DNA of 6,635 bases, from assembly GCA_013362295.1 (NCBI GenBank), contig JABFWJ010000489.1:1-6635 (forward strand). The letters run 5' to 3'. Source of the stretch: Thermoleophilia bacterium. Its GTDB lineage: Bacteria; Actinomycetota; Thermoleophilia; Gaiellales; Gaiellaceae. Every line of letters begins with the position of its first letter. The first letter of the stretch is position 1. The translations under genes were made by a program, and so were the position numbers. Positions 1 through 6,635 of the stretch are shown here, in pieces. The notes beneath the pieces are model-generated. The model saw only the letters and a list, made by a program, of their open reading frames with translations. It ran no database searches and was not told the DNA's origin.

Positions 1-66
1 GACCGCCGCGGCGACTTTCGCGGCGACGGGGACCGCTGCGGTCGTCGCCGCGGCTCCCGCTCCCGC
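1..66 (-). other. Open in-frame continuation beyond the sigma factor stop
   Basis: Reading on past the sigma factor TGA (67-69) in the same frame gives 22 further sense codons up to the window edge: Ala/Gly-rich, then a hydrophobic Ala/Val stretch with one Lys (residues AAVPVAAKVAAAV). Third positions are 18 of 22 G or C, as in the real genes here. Some actinobacterial ECF sigma factors carry an Ala/Gly/Val-rich, possibly membrane-inserting C-terminal extension. This stretch could be the tail of such an extension cut off by a nonsense change, or a chance open frame. No start codon for a separate minus-strand gene is visible in it. The opposite strand is also open here, so the assignment is weak. 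Confidence 0.3.
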
Positions 67-714
67 TCAGCTACCGACGCAGGCGTTGTGGTCGCCGCTG
101 AGGCGCTGCCAGCGGTGGTAGAGGAGCACGACGGGGGTGGTGACGAGGTTGGCGGTGCGGAGGACGGGCGCGAGCCCGTCCCGAACCTGCCTGCGGGCAC
201 GCACGAGCAGGGACTCGATCGCCGATTCGCTGGCGCCGAGCGCTTCCGCGATCTCGGCATAGGAAAGCCCGGAGAACTCGCGCATCAGGAACGCCTTGCG
301 CTGCTGGCGCGGGAGGTCGTTGATCGCCGCCCAGAGTGCGGTCAGGTCGGCGTTTCGGATCGCCTCGTCCAGCGGATTCGTCTCCGAAAGCGGTGCGGTC
401 GTCTCGTCGAGCGTCAGCGGCTGCCGTTTCCGCCGGGCGCCGCGCGCCCAGCATTCGCGGCGCGCGATCGTCGCGAGCCAGGCCCCGGGAAGCTCGGGGA
501 CGGTGCCGTCGATCAGGCTCCCCAGGGCGCAGAGGAACGTCTGCTGGACGGCGTCGTCGGCGTCGACCGGGTTGCGCAGCAGCAGCTGGCAGAGCGCGCG
601 CACCATCCGGTGGTGCTGCTCGTAGAGCTGGCCGATGCGGATCGCCGCCGATTCGCGGCTGCTGCCGGGCCTGGCGTCACCGGCGGACAGCGGCGGGAGC
701 TCGAAGGCAGACAT
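67..714 (-). CDS. ECF-type RNA polymerase sigma factor
   Basis: Predicted 215-residue sigma-70 family protein of the extracytoplasmic function type, which directs core RNA polymerase to a small set of promoters. Region 2 spans about residues 30-94: LYEQHHRMVRALCQLLLR, then DADDAVQQTFLCAL, then GAWLATIARRECWARGARRKR. Region 4 spans about 123-177, with LPRQQRKAFLMREFSGLSYAEIAEALG and a recognition helix ASESAIESLLVRARRQV. Regions 1 and 3 are absent, as expected for ECF factors, and the length is normal. After region 4 there is a tail of about 35 residues with one Cys (ACVGS). The ATG at 714 was chosen because the protein begins just before region 2. It has no clear Shine-Dalgarno. An in-frame ATG at 804 has a GGAG 8 nt upstream, but the codons between the two have poor GC bias. 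No anti-sigma gene is visible. It is divergent from the cytidylyltransferase operon. Confidence 0.9.
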   Translation of the reverse strand: MSAFELPPLSAGDARPGSSRESAAIRIGQLYEQHHRMVRALCQLLLRNPVDADDAVQQTFLCALGSLIDGTVPELPGAWLATIARRECWARGARRKRQPLTLDETTAPLSETNPLDEAIRNADLTALWAAINDLPRQQRKAFLMREFSGLSYAEIAEALGASESAIESLLVRARRQVRDGLAPVLRTANLVTTPVVLLYHRWQRLSGDHNACVGS

Positions 715-775
715 CAGGATGTCGTATCGGTCGCGTGTGCGCGGGTCATGAGCAAGGGGAAGAGAGGCCGCAGGC

Positions 776-797
776 CCCTTCGGGTCGAGCGAAAGGG
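776..797 (-). other. Hairpin at predicted 5' end of the sigma factor mRNA
   Basis: On the minus strand, 797-793 and 791-790 pair with 776-780 and 781-782: a 7-bp stem with one bulged A (complement of 792) and a 7-nt loop. It starts at the transcription start predicted from the -10 box at 803-808. A second small stem, GGCC-TGC-GGCC, follows it. It could protect the 5' end or shape the roughly 80-nt leader. Its existence as RNA depends on the promoter prediction. Confidence 0.3.
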
Positions 798-802
798 ACG
801 GC

Positions 803-831
803 ATTCTGCCCGCTCCGCTCGGAGCTCGCAA
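803..831 (-). promoter_or_regulatory. Candidate housekeeping-type promoter for the sigma gene
   Basis: On the minus strand, TTGCGA (831-826) and CAGAAT (808-803) are separated by exactly 17 nt. Each matches 4 of 6 bases of the TTGACA and TATAAT consensus. The predicted start is near 796, about 80 nt before the ATG at 714. This is a pattern match only; a competing ECF-type promoter overlaps it. Confidence 0.4.
812..825. repeat. Perfect 6+6 palindrome in the promoter spacer
   Basis: GCTCCG (812-817) and CGGAGC (820-825) form a perfect inverted repeat around two bases, filling most of the 17-nt spacer between the candidate -35 and -10 boxes. The position would suit an operator for a dimeric repressor. 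In GC-rich DNA a 6-bp palindrome can also arise by chance. Confidence 0.35.
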
Positions 832-853
832 CCCCTCCAAAGGGTCAGGTTCC
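830..853 (-). promoter_or_regulatory. Candidate ECF-type promoter reading to the sigma gene
   Basis: On the minus strand, GGAAC (853-849), a 16-nt spacer and GTT (832-830) resemble the GGAAC-N16/17-GTT layout of many actinobacterial ECF-dependent promoters. If used, it would let the sigma factor transcribe its own gene. The GTT overlaps the -35 box of the housekeeping-type candidate, so the two could compete. Confidence 0.35.
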
Positions 854-911
854 TCCGGCGGGGCTCCCCCGGAGGAGTGGTCTTCGCCGGACCTGCGCAG
901 GAACCAGGCCC
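842..911. repeat. 13+13 imperfect inverted repeat enclosing two hairpins
   Basis: Positions 842-854 pair with 899-911 over 13 positions: an A-A mismatch at 847/906, a G-T wobble at 845/908, the rest Watson-Crick, including a perfect 7-bp core GGTTCCT (848-854) with AGGAACC (899-905). Inside lie a hairpin of 8 bp (851-858 with 869-876, partly competing with the outer arms) and a smaller one (GGTC 879-882 with GACC 890-893). As RNA this folds as a three-way junction. I looked for signatures of common riboswitch classes and found none. It lies in the intergenic region, 56 bp before the cytidylyltransferase start. Confidence 0.45.
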
Positions 912-925
912 GGCGGCGCTCTTGG
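900..925 (+). promoter_or_regulatory. Candidate ECF-type promoter reading to the cassette
   Basis: GGAAC at 900-904 on the plus strand is followed after 15 nt by TCTTGG (920-925). The -35-like box is the mirror copy of the one facing the sigma gene (AGGAACC on each strand, pointing outward). The -10 match is weak. If real, transcription would start near 930 and give a short leader to the ATG at 968. Confidence 0.25.
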
Positions 926-957
926 CCCCCAACCCAAGCACCGTCTTTTCGACACTC

Positions 958-964
958 GGAGGGG
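958..964 (+). promoter_or_regulatory. Ribosome binding site of the cytidylyltransferase gene
   Basis: GGAGGGG lies directly before the ATG at 968; the GGAGG core (958-962) leaves a 5-nt spacing. It is the clearest Shine-Dalgarno in the window and fixes this start. Confidence 0.75.
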
Positions 965-967
965 TCC

Positions 968-1735
968 ATGCATGCACTCATCCTTGCCGCCGGCCGCGGT
1001 TCGCGCCTCGGCGACGCGGCCGCGACGCCGAAATGCCTCGTAGAGGTCGGCGGTCGGCCGCTCCTTCTGCACCAGGTCGATGCGCTCAGAAACGCGGGCG
1101 CGACGCGCGTCACGGTCGTGGTCGGGCACGCCCACGAGCGGGTACGTGAGGTCGACGGCGGGGTGGCGACCTTCGTGCTCAACGCACGCTACGCGGAGAC
1201 GAACAGCCTTTACTCGTTCTGGCTCGCTCGGCGGGCGGTCCGGGGAGACCTGTTCGTCGTCAACTGCGACGTCCTCTTCCCGGCGCAGATCCTGCACGCG
1301 CTCGTCTCGCGCGGCGGCAGCGCGCTGGCCTTCGACTCCGGCTCGGGCGAGGACGACGAGCACATGAAGGTGCGCCTGCGGGAGGGCCGGTTGGTGCGGA
1401 TGAGCAAACAGCTCCCATCGGCGGAGGCCCAGGGTGAGAACGTCGGCGTCATTCGCCTGACCGAGGCGGCAGCGAACGCCGCCTTCTGCGCCGCGGGATC
1501 GCTCGTTCGCAGCGGGCGTGATCGTGAGTGGGTCGGCTCGGCCGTCAACGCGATTGCGCACCGGCATCCGATCTCATGCATCGATATCGCGGGGGCTCCG
1601 TGGGTCGAGATCGACTTTCCGCACGACCTCGCTCTGGCTCGAACGCAGGTCTGGCCCGCGATCGAGTCGCTCATGGTGGGAGCCCGCCCGATCCGTCACG
1701 GATGGGCACCGGGCAGCGTGGGTGCGGCGGCATGA
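968..1735 (+). CDS. LicC-like nucleotidyltransferase (cytidylyltransferase)
   Basis: Complete 255-residue nucleotidyltransferase of the sugar-phosphate / phosphocholine cytidylyltransferase type (COG1213-like). It should couple a phosphorylated alcohol or sugar to a nucleotide, most likely CTP, in the cytoplasm. Seen in the protein: the nucleotide-binding loop LAAGRGSRLG (6-15) with PK (21-22), ETNSLYSFWLA (77-87), the metal-binding NCDVLF (99-104, Asp101), HMKV (132-135), SK (146-147), GENVG (156-160) and EIDFPHDL (214-221). The ETNSLYSFW, MKV and EID signatures are those of LicC-type enzymes rather than of glucose-1-phosphate thymidylyltransferases. The substrate (choline phosphate, glycerol phosphate or another) cannot be read from sequence. 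It is the first gene of the operon and its TGA overlaps the next ATG (ATGA, 1732-1735). That next gene is a CDP-alcohol phosphotransferase, which supports CTP use. Confidence 0.88.
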   Translation: MHALILAAGRGSRLGDAAATPKCLVEVGGRPLLLHQVDALRNAGATRVTVVVGHAHERVREVDGGVATFVLNARYAETNSLYSFWLARRAVRGDLFVVNCDVLFPAQILHALVSRGGSALAFDSGSGEDDEHMKVRLREGRLVRMSKQLPSAEAQGENVGVIRLTEAAANAAFCAAGSLVRSGRDREWVGSAVNAIAHRHPISCIDIAGAPWVEIDFPHDLALARTQVWPAIESLMVGARPIRHGWAPGSVGAAA

Positions 1736-2798
1736 CGCGCGTCCTGTTCACGGGCTATGCACCGGTGCACTTCGTCTGCTTCCAGCCGTTGTTCCACGCG
1801 CTTCGCCGGGAGCCGGGGGTCGACGTGCTCGTCTCCGGCGGGACACGCAAGACGGATGACGCGGGCCTGCGCGAGCACGACACGGAGATGATGTACGGGC
1901 CGTTCGGGCTGCAGCCGGAGTCGGTCGTCGACGCTGCGGAGCTGCCGGGGCTCGACGTCGACATCCTCTTCTGCGCGAACACCAAGCCGATAAGGCCCCG
2001 CAGCTTCCGGAAGAGCGTGCAGCTCTTCCACGGCCTCTCCTTCCGCAACCGCGCGATCCGGCAAGAGAACGGCGGCTACGACCACTACTTCATGCTCGGC
2101 CCGTACATGCGGCGCGGCTTCGACAGCCGCGGGATCATCTCGGCGGACGACCCGCGCGTCGCTCGGATCGGCTTCCCGAAGACCGACCGGCTGCTCGACG
2201 CGAGCCTCGATCGTGAAGCGATTCTGCGCGAGCTGGGCTTCTCGGGCGACCGGCCGGTTGTTCTCTACGCGCCCACCGGGGCGCACGGCAACTCACTCGA
2301 GACGTGCGGCGAGGAGCTGATCGAACAGCTCCTCGCCGTCGGCAGCTACGACGTGATCGTCAAGCCGCACGACCATCCGAAGGCGGACATCGACTGGAAC
2401 GAGCGGCTCGCCCCGCTCGAGGGCGAGCACCTGCGCTTGCTCCGGACACCCGATGCGATTCCGGCGCTGTACGTCTCCGACCTGCTGATCAGCGACGCCT
2501 CCTCGATCGCGAACGAGTATCTGCTGCTCGACAGGCCGATCGTCTTCGTCGACGTCCCGGAGTTGCTCGCGGCGGCGGCCGTCGAAGACGGACGGCTCGA
2601 CCTCGAGACGTGGGGACGGAAGGGCGGGACCGTCGTCTCCGGGCCCGCCGAAGCAGTCGAGGCGGTCGCGGCGGCGCTGGAGCATCCGGAGGCGCAGTCC
2701 GAGAGCCGGAGGGCGATCGCCCGCGACCTCTTCTACAACCCCGGCAGCGCGACGGCGGCCGCGGTTCACTGGATCCGGACCGAGCAGCGAGTCGCCGC

Positions 2799-2802
<4 letters not shown>
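1732..2802 (+). CDS. CDP-glycerol glycerophosphotransferase-like (TagB/TagF family)
   Basis: Complete 356-residue GT-B type phosphotransferase of the CDP-glycerol:poly(glycerophosphate) family. Members move a polyol phosphate from its CDP form to a lipid-linked or polymer acceptor at the cytoplasmic face of the membrane. Motifs: QLFHGLSFRN (97-106), GFPKTDRL (147-154), LYAPTG (178-183), VKPHDHP (210-216) and SDLLISDASSIANEY (249-263). His100 and His212 correspond to the two histidines important in staphylococcal TagF, by motif position. The protein matches the C-terminal catalytic part of the family and lacks the extra N-terminal domain of long TagF enzymes, so it looks like a short TagB-like form. 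No membrane span is evident; a peripheral location is likely. The start overlaps the upstream stop as ATGA and the stop overlaps the next ATG the same way, so translation is probably coupled. The donor and acceptor are unknown. Confidence 0.9.
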
Positions 2803-3855
<1,053 letters not shown>

Positions 3856-3871
3856 CCGCTCAGCGGCGGGC

Positions 3872-3877
3872 ATTGTA
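3872..3877 (-). promoter_or_regulatory. -10 box of the tRNA-Asn promoter
   Basis: TACAAT on the minus strand matches TATAAT at 5 of 6 bases. A start 7 nt downstream, near 3865, leaves a leader of about 10 nt before the mature tRNA 5' end at 3855, typical for tRNA genes. The -35 region (around 3895-3901, overlapping the end of the lipoprotein gene) has no good TTGACA match. Confidence 0.6.
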
Positions 3878-3889
3878 GCTCGCCCGAAA

Positions 3890-4582
3890 TCAGGGCTTGA
3901 CGGTCACGGGGACGTCGACCTCGTGCTGCGGGGCCCCGTTCGCCGCCGAGGGTGCGAAGGCGGCGATCGTGAGCTCGCCGGGCTCGGCCGTCATCGTGGT
4001 ATCGAACGTGCCTCGTCCCGGGGCGCCTTCCGACGCCGTCACGGTCTGCCTGGCGATCACCTTGCCGGCCCGCTCGAGTTGCACGACCAGCGTCGCCTCG
4101 AAGACGCTCGCCGTCCCGGCCACGTGGAAGGTCGACGGCACCTCGGCGCCCGCCGCGGGGGTCTCGACGAGGATCGGCGGCACGTAGCTCGCGAAATCCG
4201 CACGGGTCAGCCCGGTGCGGCCGGCGACGTCGACGCGCTTGATCGTCGCGAACTGGGTGAGCGTGTACACGATCTCGGCCTGCTGATCCTGCGTTGCGTC
4301 GTCGAGCGCCACCTTGGCGGTCCCGCCGTCGATCGCGACGTCGGCGCGGAGGCCGAGCGCGTCGAGCGCCGCTGTCGCGACGGCCGTCGTGTGCGGGACG
4401 TGGGTGACCTTCGGCCTCAGGAGCCCGTTGTCGACCCGGAACACCGTGATCGCCATCGGGCTGGGGGAGACCGGGAGCGTCGAGGTGGACGGCGCCGACA
4501 CGGTCGTCGTCGCCGTTTCGGTCGCCCCGCAACCGGCGGCCAGGCACGCCAGCGCGCCGAAAAAAAGCAGGCGGAGCCTCAT
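3890..4582 (-). CDS. Lipoprotein with GerMN and Gmad2 domains
   Basis: Predicted 230-residue lipoprotein. Residues 1-18 form a lipoprotein signal peptide: Arg-rich start, hydrophobic core LLFFGALACLAAGC, lipobox LAAGC with the modified Cys at 18. A Thr/Ser/Pro-rich linker follows (20-42). Residues 43-125 look like a GerMN domain (ITVFRVDNGLLRPKVTHVP, TAALDALGL, then TLTQFATIKRVDV). Residues 135-228 look like a Gmad2 immunoglobulin-like domain (PPILVETPAAGAEVPSTFHV, GTASVFEATLVVQLE). The pairing is known from actinobacterial and clostridial cell-envelope lipoproteins; GerMN was named from the spore germination protein GerM but also occurs in non-spore formers such as LpqB of actinobacteria. 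It would sit on the outer face of the membrane; its ligand is unknown. The ATG at 4582 was chosen because the signal peptide begins there. It is divergent from the small membrane protein gene and co-directional with the tRNA. Confidence 0.88.
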   Translation of the reverse strand: MRLRLLFFGALACLAAGCGATETATTTVSAPSTSTLPVSPSPMAITVFRVDNGLLRPKVTHVPHTTAVATAALDALGLRADVAIDGGTAKVALDDATQDQQAEIVYTLTQFATIKRVDVAGRTGLTRADFASYVPPILVETPAAGAEVPSTFHVAGTASVFEATLVVQLERAGKVIARQTVTASEGAPGRGTFDTTMTAEPGELTIAAFAPSAANGAPQHEVDVPVTVKP

Positions 4583-4621
4583 GATGTCCAATTCTCGGAG
4601 ACGGCTGTCTATCCTTGACTC
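4583..4621. promoter_or_regulatory. 39-bp divergent promoter region, likely leaderless starts
   Basis: Only 39 bp separate the two divergent start codons. On the plus strand TATCCT (4610-4615) is a -10-like box that places the start at about 4622, the first base of the GTG codon. On the minus strand GAGAAT (4596-4591) would start transcription within about two bases of the ATG at 4582. Neither gene has a well-placed Shine-Dalgarno. Both therefore look leaderless, which is common in actinomycetes. No good -35 boxes were found. Confidence 0.4.
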
Positions 4622-4855
4622 GTGAGCCTCTTCGGGGTCGTCCTCCTCGTTGCCGCGATCGCCCTCGTGATCGCTGCCGAGTGGCCGCGGATCGGCGCCC
4701 GCGCGGGCCTGGATCGGAGCTCCCGGCGCGAGCGCGCGCGGCGCAAGTCCCACCTGCGCGTCGTGGAGTCCGACAGCGACGACTTCGCGCGCGCGGTCGA
4801 GCGCGACCTCGCGAACCTGCCGACGATCGACCCGCGGGAGCGCAAGAAGAACTAG
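4622..4855 (+). CDS. Small single-span membrane protein, function unknown
   Basis: 77-residue protein with one N-terminal membrane helix (about residues 3-19, SLFGVVLLVAAIALVIA), then a basic stretch (RSSRRERARRKSHLR, 32-46), then an acidic to mixed tail ending in ERKKN. The basic flank after the helix suggests an N-out, C-in topology with most of the protein in the cytoplasm. The GTG at 4622 is taken as the start because the membrane helix begins right after it and a -10-like box lies 6 nt upstream; there is no Shine-Dalgarno. I do not recognise the family. It is divergent from the GerMN/Gmad2 lipoprotein and converges on the subtilase: its TAG stop (4853-4855) shares CTAG with the stop of the opposite gene. 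Codon bias is like its neighbours, which supports a real gene. Confidence 0.72.
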   Translation: MSLFGVVLLVAAIALVIAAEWPRIGARAGLDRSSRRERARRKSHLRVVESDSDDFARAVERDLANLPTIDPRERKKN

Positions 4856-6635
4856 CTGACGGTCACGTTCGTCCGGAGCGTCGCCGTGTTCGGGAGGATC
4901 GGCGGCACGTTCTCCATGTTCTTCGTCTCCTGGTAGTCGGCGGCTCGCACGACGAGCTTGTGCCGGCCCTTCGTCGCCGTCACGATCAGCGCCCGGGGTG
5001 CCCCGCGCGGCTTGACCGTGCGGCCGTCGAGTGTCACGAGGACCGATGACGGATCGACGCCGGAGCCTGCGTCGGTGGCGCTGACGACGATCCTGCCGCG
5101 GCCCGCGGCCGCCCGCAGGGTCGGGGGCTTGCGGTCGTTGACCCAGTACCGGAACGTGAACCGCCCTGCCTGGGCGGTTGAGCGCGTGTCGAAGACGATG
5201 TCGTAGGCGCCGCCGGCGGGAACGTCGACGCCGGAGATGCGGACCTGCTCGCCGAACGACTTGCGGTAGGGGTTGAGGTCGAGCGGAAGGGCCGTGTAGC
5301 CCGCGAGATGGTCCTCGCTCCCGTCGAGTGTGATGTGCGGCACCGCCTTGCCCGCGAGGACGACGACGCCGAAGTTCGCCGGCCGGCCCGAGATGACCAC
5401 ACGGTAGGCGCGTTCCGGGCCGGGATACTCGACGTCGCCGCCGGTCGGATACGCGTACCTCGAGACGAGCGAGGGCCCGCCCACGGTCGTTGCCCGATAG
5501 GTGCCCGCCCGCCGGAGCAGCGGCTTCGCCTCGCCGCCGAGCTTCGGCGCGCTGACCGCGAACCAGAACGGAATCCGCCGGGTTTCCCCGCCGTTCGTCA
5601 GGACGACGAAGCCTGTGACGTCGACGGGTTTCTGGCCGGCGGTCGCGGTGACCGAAAGTGCGCCCGGCACCGTCACGGCGGGCGGCACGGCGACCGTGCC
5701 GCTCCCCTGCTGCACGACGGTCGTCACGGTCCAGGGCCCCGTTCCGCCGCCGGCGTCGGTGAGCGCGACGTTCTGGGTCGCAGGTGCGCTCGGCGTCAGC
5801 AGTCCGAACGAAAGGCCCGTCGGGGCCGCGAAGATCAACGGCGCGTCGGCGCGGGGAAGATCGATCATCCCGCCGCCTTCGCGCGTGCTGAAGACCTCGG
5901 CGCCGGTCGACGTGCGCACCGGGTCACCCGTCTGCACGAGCGCCGACTTGAGCTGCGCAACCGTCCACGTCGGGTGACGCTCCTTGAGCAACGCTGCGGC
6001 GCCCGCGGCGTGGGGCGCGGCCATGCTCGTCCCGCTCAGCAGCCCGAACGTTCCCTCGCTCGCGGGCAGCGACGAGAGGACCGAGACGCCCGGCGCGCTG
6101 ATGTCGGGCTTCATCTGCAGCGAGACGGGGGTGGGGCCGGCGGAGGAGAAGCCGGCGATCACGTTGCGCGAGTCGACCGCAGCGACGGTGATCGCGGTGG
6201 GTGCAGACCCCGGCGACGAGACGGTCCCGAAGCCGAGGTCGGAGAAGTCGTTGCCCGCGGCGATCACGGGCACGACGCCGGCGGCGGCGGCGCCGTCGAG
6301 GGCGCGGACGAGCAGGTCGCGCGACGGCTCGACCTCGGGCTCGCCGAGCGACATGTTGATCACGTTCATCCCGTCGGCGACCGCGGCCTCGACGGCGGCG
6401 GCGAGCTCCGCGCTGTTGCCGTCCAGCCCGAAGCCCGGCGTCGGGATCGTCAGCGCCTTGTAGTTGCCGAGCCAGGCGTTCGGTGCGACGCCGGAGATCT
6501 GCGTCGAGCCTGCGCTCGTGCCGTGGTCGCCGGCGGCGATGCCCGCGACGTGCGTGGCGTGGAACGACTCCGTGGGGTCGAACGGCGTTTTCGCGTACTT
6601 CCACGTCGGCGAGGGCGGCGCGAATGCGCGCTGGA
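4852..6635 (-). CDS. Subtilisin-like serine protease (S8 family), 5' end outside window
   Basis: 593 residues of a secreted S8 peptidase are visible; the N-terminus, with any signal peptide, propeptide and the catalytic Asp motif, lies beyond 6635. Counting from the codon at 6633: catalytic His25 in SFHATHVAGIAAGD (codon 6559-6561), VINMSLG (91-97), oxyanion Asn128 in PVIAAGN (codon 6250-6252), and catalytic Ser203 in SGTSMAAPHAAGAAALL (codon 6025-6027). The His motif has HATH instead of the usual HGTH. The catalytic domain ends near 268. After it come an Ig-like domain (about 270-362), a middle beta-rich domain (about 375-500) containing the PPTLR boundary, and a last Ig-like domain (about 505-593) ending in TNVTVS. 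No sortase motif or C-terminal membrane helix is seen, so release outside the cell is likely. The frame runs on in sense codons upstream of the ATG at 6369, so that ATG is internal. Confidence 0.93.
   Translation of the reverse strand, partial: QRAFAPPSPTWKYAKTPFDPTESFHATHVAGIAAGDHGTSAGSTQISGVAPNAWLGNYKALTIPTPGFGLDGNSAELAAAVEAAVADGMNVINMSLGEPEVEPSRDLLVRALDGAAAAGVVPVIAAGNDFSDLGFGTVSSPGSAPTAITVAAVDSRNVIAGFSSAGPTPVSLQMKPDISAPGVSVLSSLPASEGTFGLLSGTSMAAPHAAGAAALLKERHPTWTVAQLKSALVQTGDPVRTSTGAEVFSTREGGGMIDLPRADAPLIFAAPTGLSFGLLTPSAPATQNVALTDAGGGTGPWTVTTVVQQGSGTVAVPPAVTVPGALSVTATAGQKPVDVTGFVVLTNGGETRRIPFWFAVSAPKLGGEAKPLLRRAGTYRATTVGGPSLVSRYAYPTGGDVEYPGPERAYRVVISGRPANFGVVVLAGKAVPHITLDGSEDHLAGYTALPLDLNPYRKSFGEQVRISGVDVPAGGAYDIVFDTRSTAQAGRFTFRYWVNDRKPPTLRAAAGRGRIVVSATDAGSGVDPSSVLVTLDGRTVKPRGAPRALIVTATKGRHKLVVRAADYQETKNMENVPPILPNTATLRTNVTVS

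Noticed and set aside
2..121. Possible 3' end of a plus-strand gene (Ala-rich frame ending with TAG at 119-121)
   Set aside because: It would overlap the sigma gene by 55 bp and its bias is no better than that of the minus-strand frame. Nothing beyond alanine richness supports it, and it cannot be judged without sequence to the left.
795..911. TPP riboswitch or SRP RNA suggested by ACCTGA-like and GGTCAGG-like words
   Set aside because: The CUGAGA and GGAUAAU-type core of TPP riboswitches and the GGAA-loop core of SRP RNA are both absent.
715..977. Minus-strand open frame or N-terminal extension of the sigma factor through the intergenic region
   Set aside because: The translation has no recognisable domain and its GC bias at third positions is lower than in the real genes. 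The region also holds inverted repeats and promoter-like boxes. The in-frame ATG at 804 with its GGAG is kept only as an alternative start.
88..1149. Long plus-strand open frame of 353 codons across the sigma gene and the intergenic region
   Set aside because: It is antisense to a clear ECF sigma factor and overlaps the start of the cytidylyltransferase in another frame. Its product is low-complexity Arg/Ala/Gly/Pro, typical of a shadow frame in GC-rich DNA.
4615..5049. Plus-strand open frame of 144 codons overlapping the small membrane protein and the subtilase end
   Set aside because: It is an Arg/Pro-rich shadow in another frame, antisense to the subtilase C-terminal domain. The 77-codon frame has a membrane helix and a plausible start instead.
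5501..6463. Two plus-strand open frames antisense to the subtilase
   Set aside because: The minus strand carries the clear His, Asn and Ser motifs of an S8 protease across this whole stretch; the plus frames are the usual antisense shadows of GC-rich coding DNA.

Overview
This is a GC-rich window (about two thirds G+C or more) with strong third-position GC bias, ATGA start/stop overlaps, a GTG start and probable leaderless starts. Together with an ECF sigma factor, a GerMN/Gmad2 lipoprotein and a large secreted subtilase, this suggests an actinomycetote. A deep-branching group such as Thermoleophilia is my guess and cannot be proved from the window.

Left part (1-967): an ECF-type sigma factor gene on the minus strand (67-714) is followed, past its TGA and in the same frame, by an Ala/Gly/Val-rich open stretch that runs off the edge. 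The 253 bp between it and the next gene is non-coding and unusually structured. It holds a 13+13 imperfect inverted repeat whose arms carry AGGAACC boxes facing outward, a candidate sigma promoter with a palindrome in its spacer, and a hairpin at the predicted RNA 5' end.

Middle (968-3782): a tight plus-strand operon of three genes, each pair joined by a 4-bp ATGA overlap. They encode a LicC-like sugar/choline-phosphate-type cytidylyltransferase, a CDP-glycerol glycerophosphotransferase-like enzyme (TagB/TagF family), and an ABC-exporter transmembrane domain without its ATPase. Read together, they would make a CDP-activated polyol or choline phosphate, transfer it to an acceptor, and export or flip the product, as in teichoic-acid-like or phosphate-decorated surface glycan synthesis. 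The ABC gene stops exactly one base before the 3' end of a tRNA-Asn gene, so the cassette appears to be cut at a tRNA, a typical island junction.

Right part (3783-6635): tRNA-Asn(GTT) on the minus strand with its own TACAAT-type -10 box. Next come a GerMN+Gmad2 lipoprotein gene (minus), a divergent 77-residue single-span membrane protein gene (plus), and a convergent S8 subtilisin-like protease gene (minus) whose 5' end lies outside the window. The last two genes share one CTAG as both stop codons.

No CRISPR array, insertion sequence or transposase was seen. The most interesting hypothesis is that the ECF sigma factor controls both itself and the surface-polymer cassette through the divergent AGGAACC boxes.
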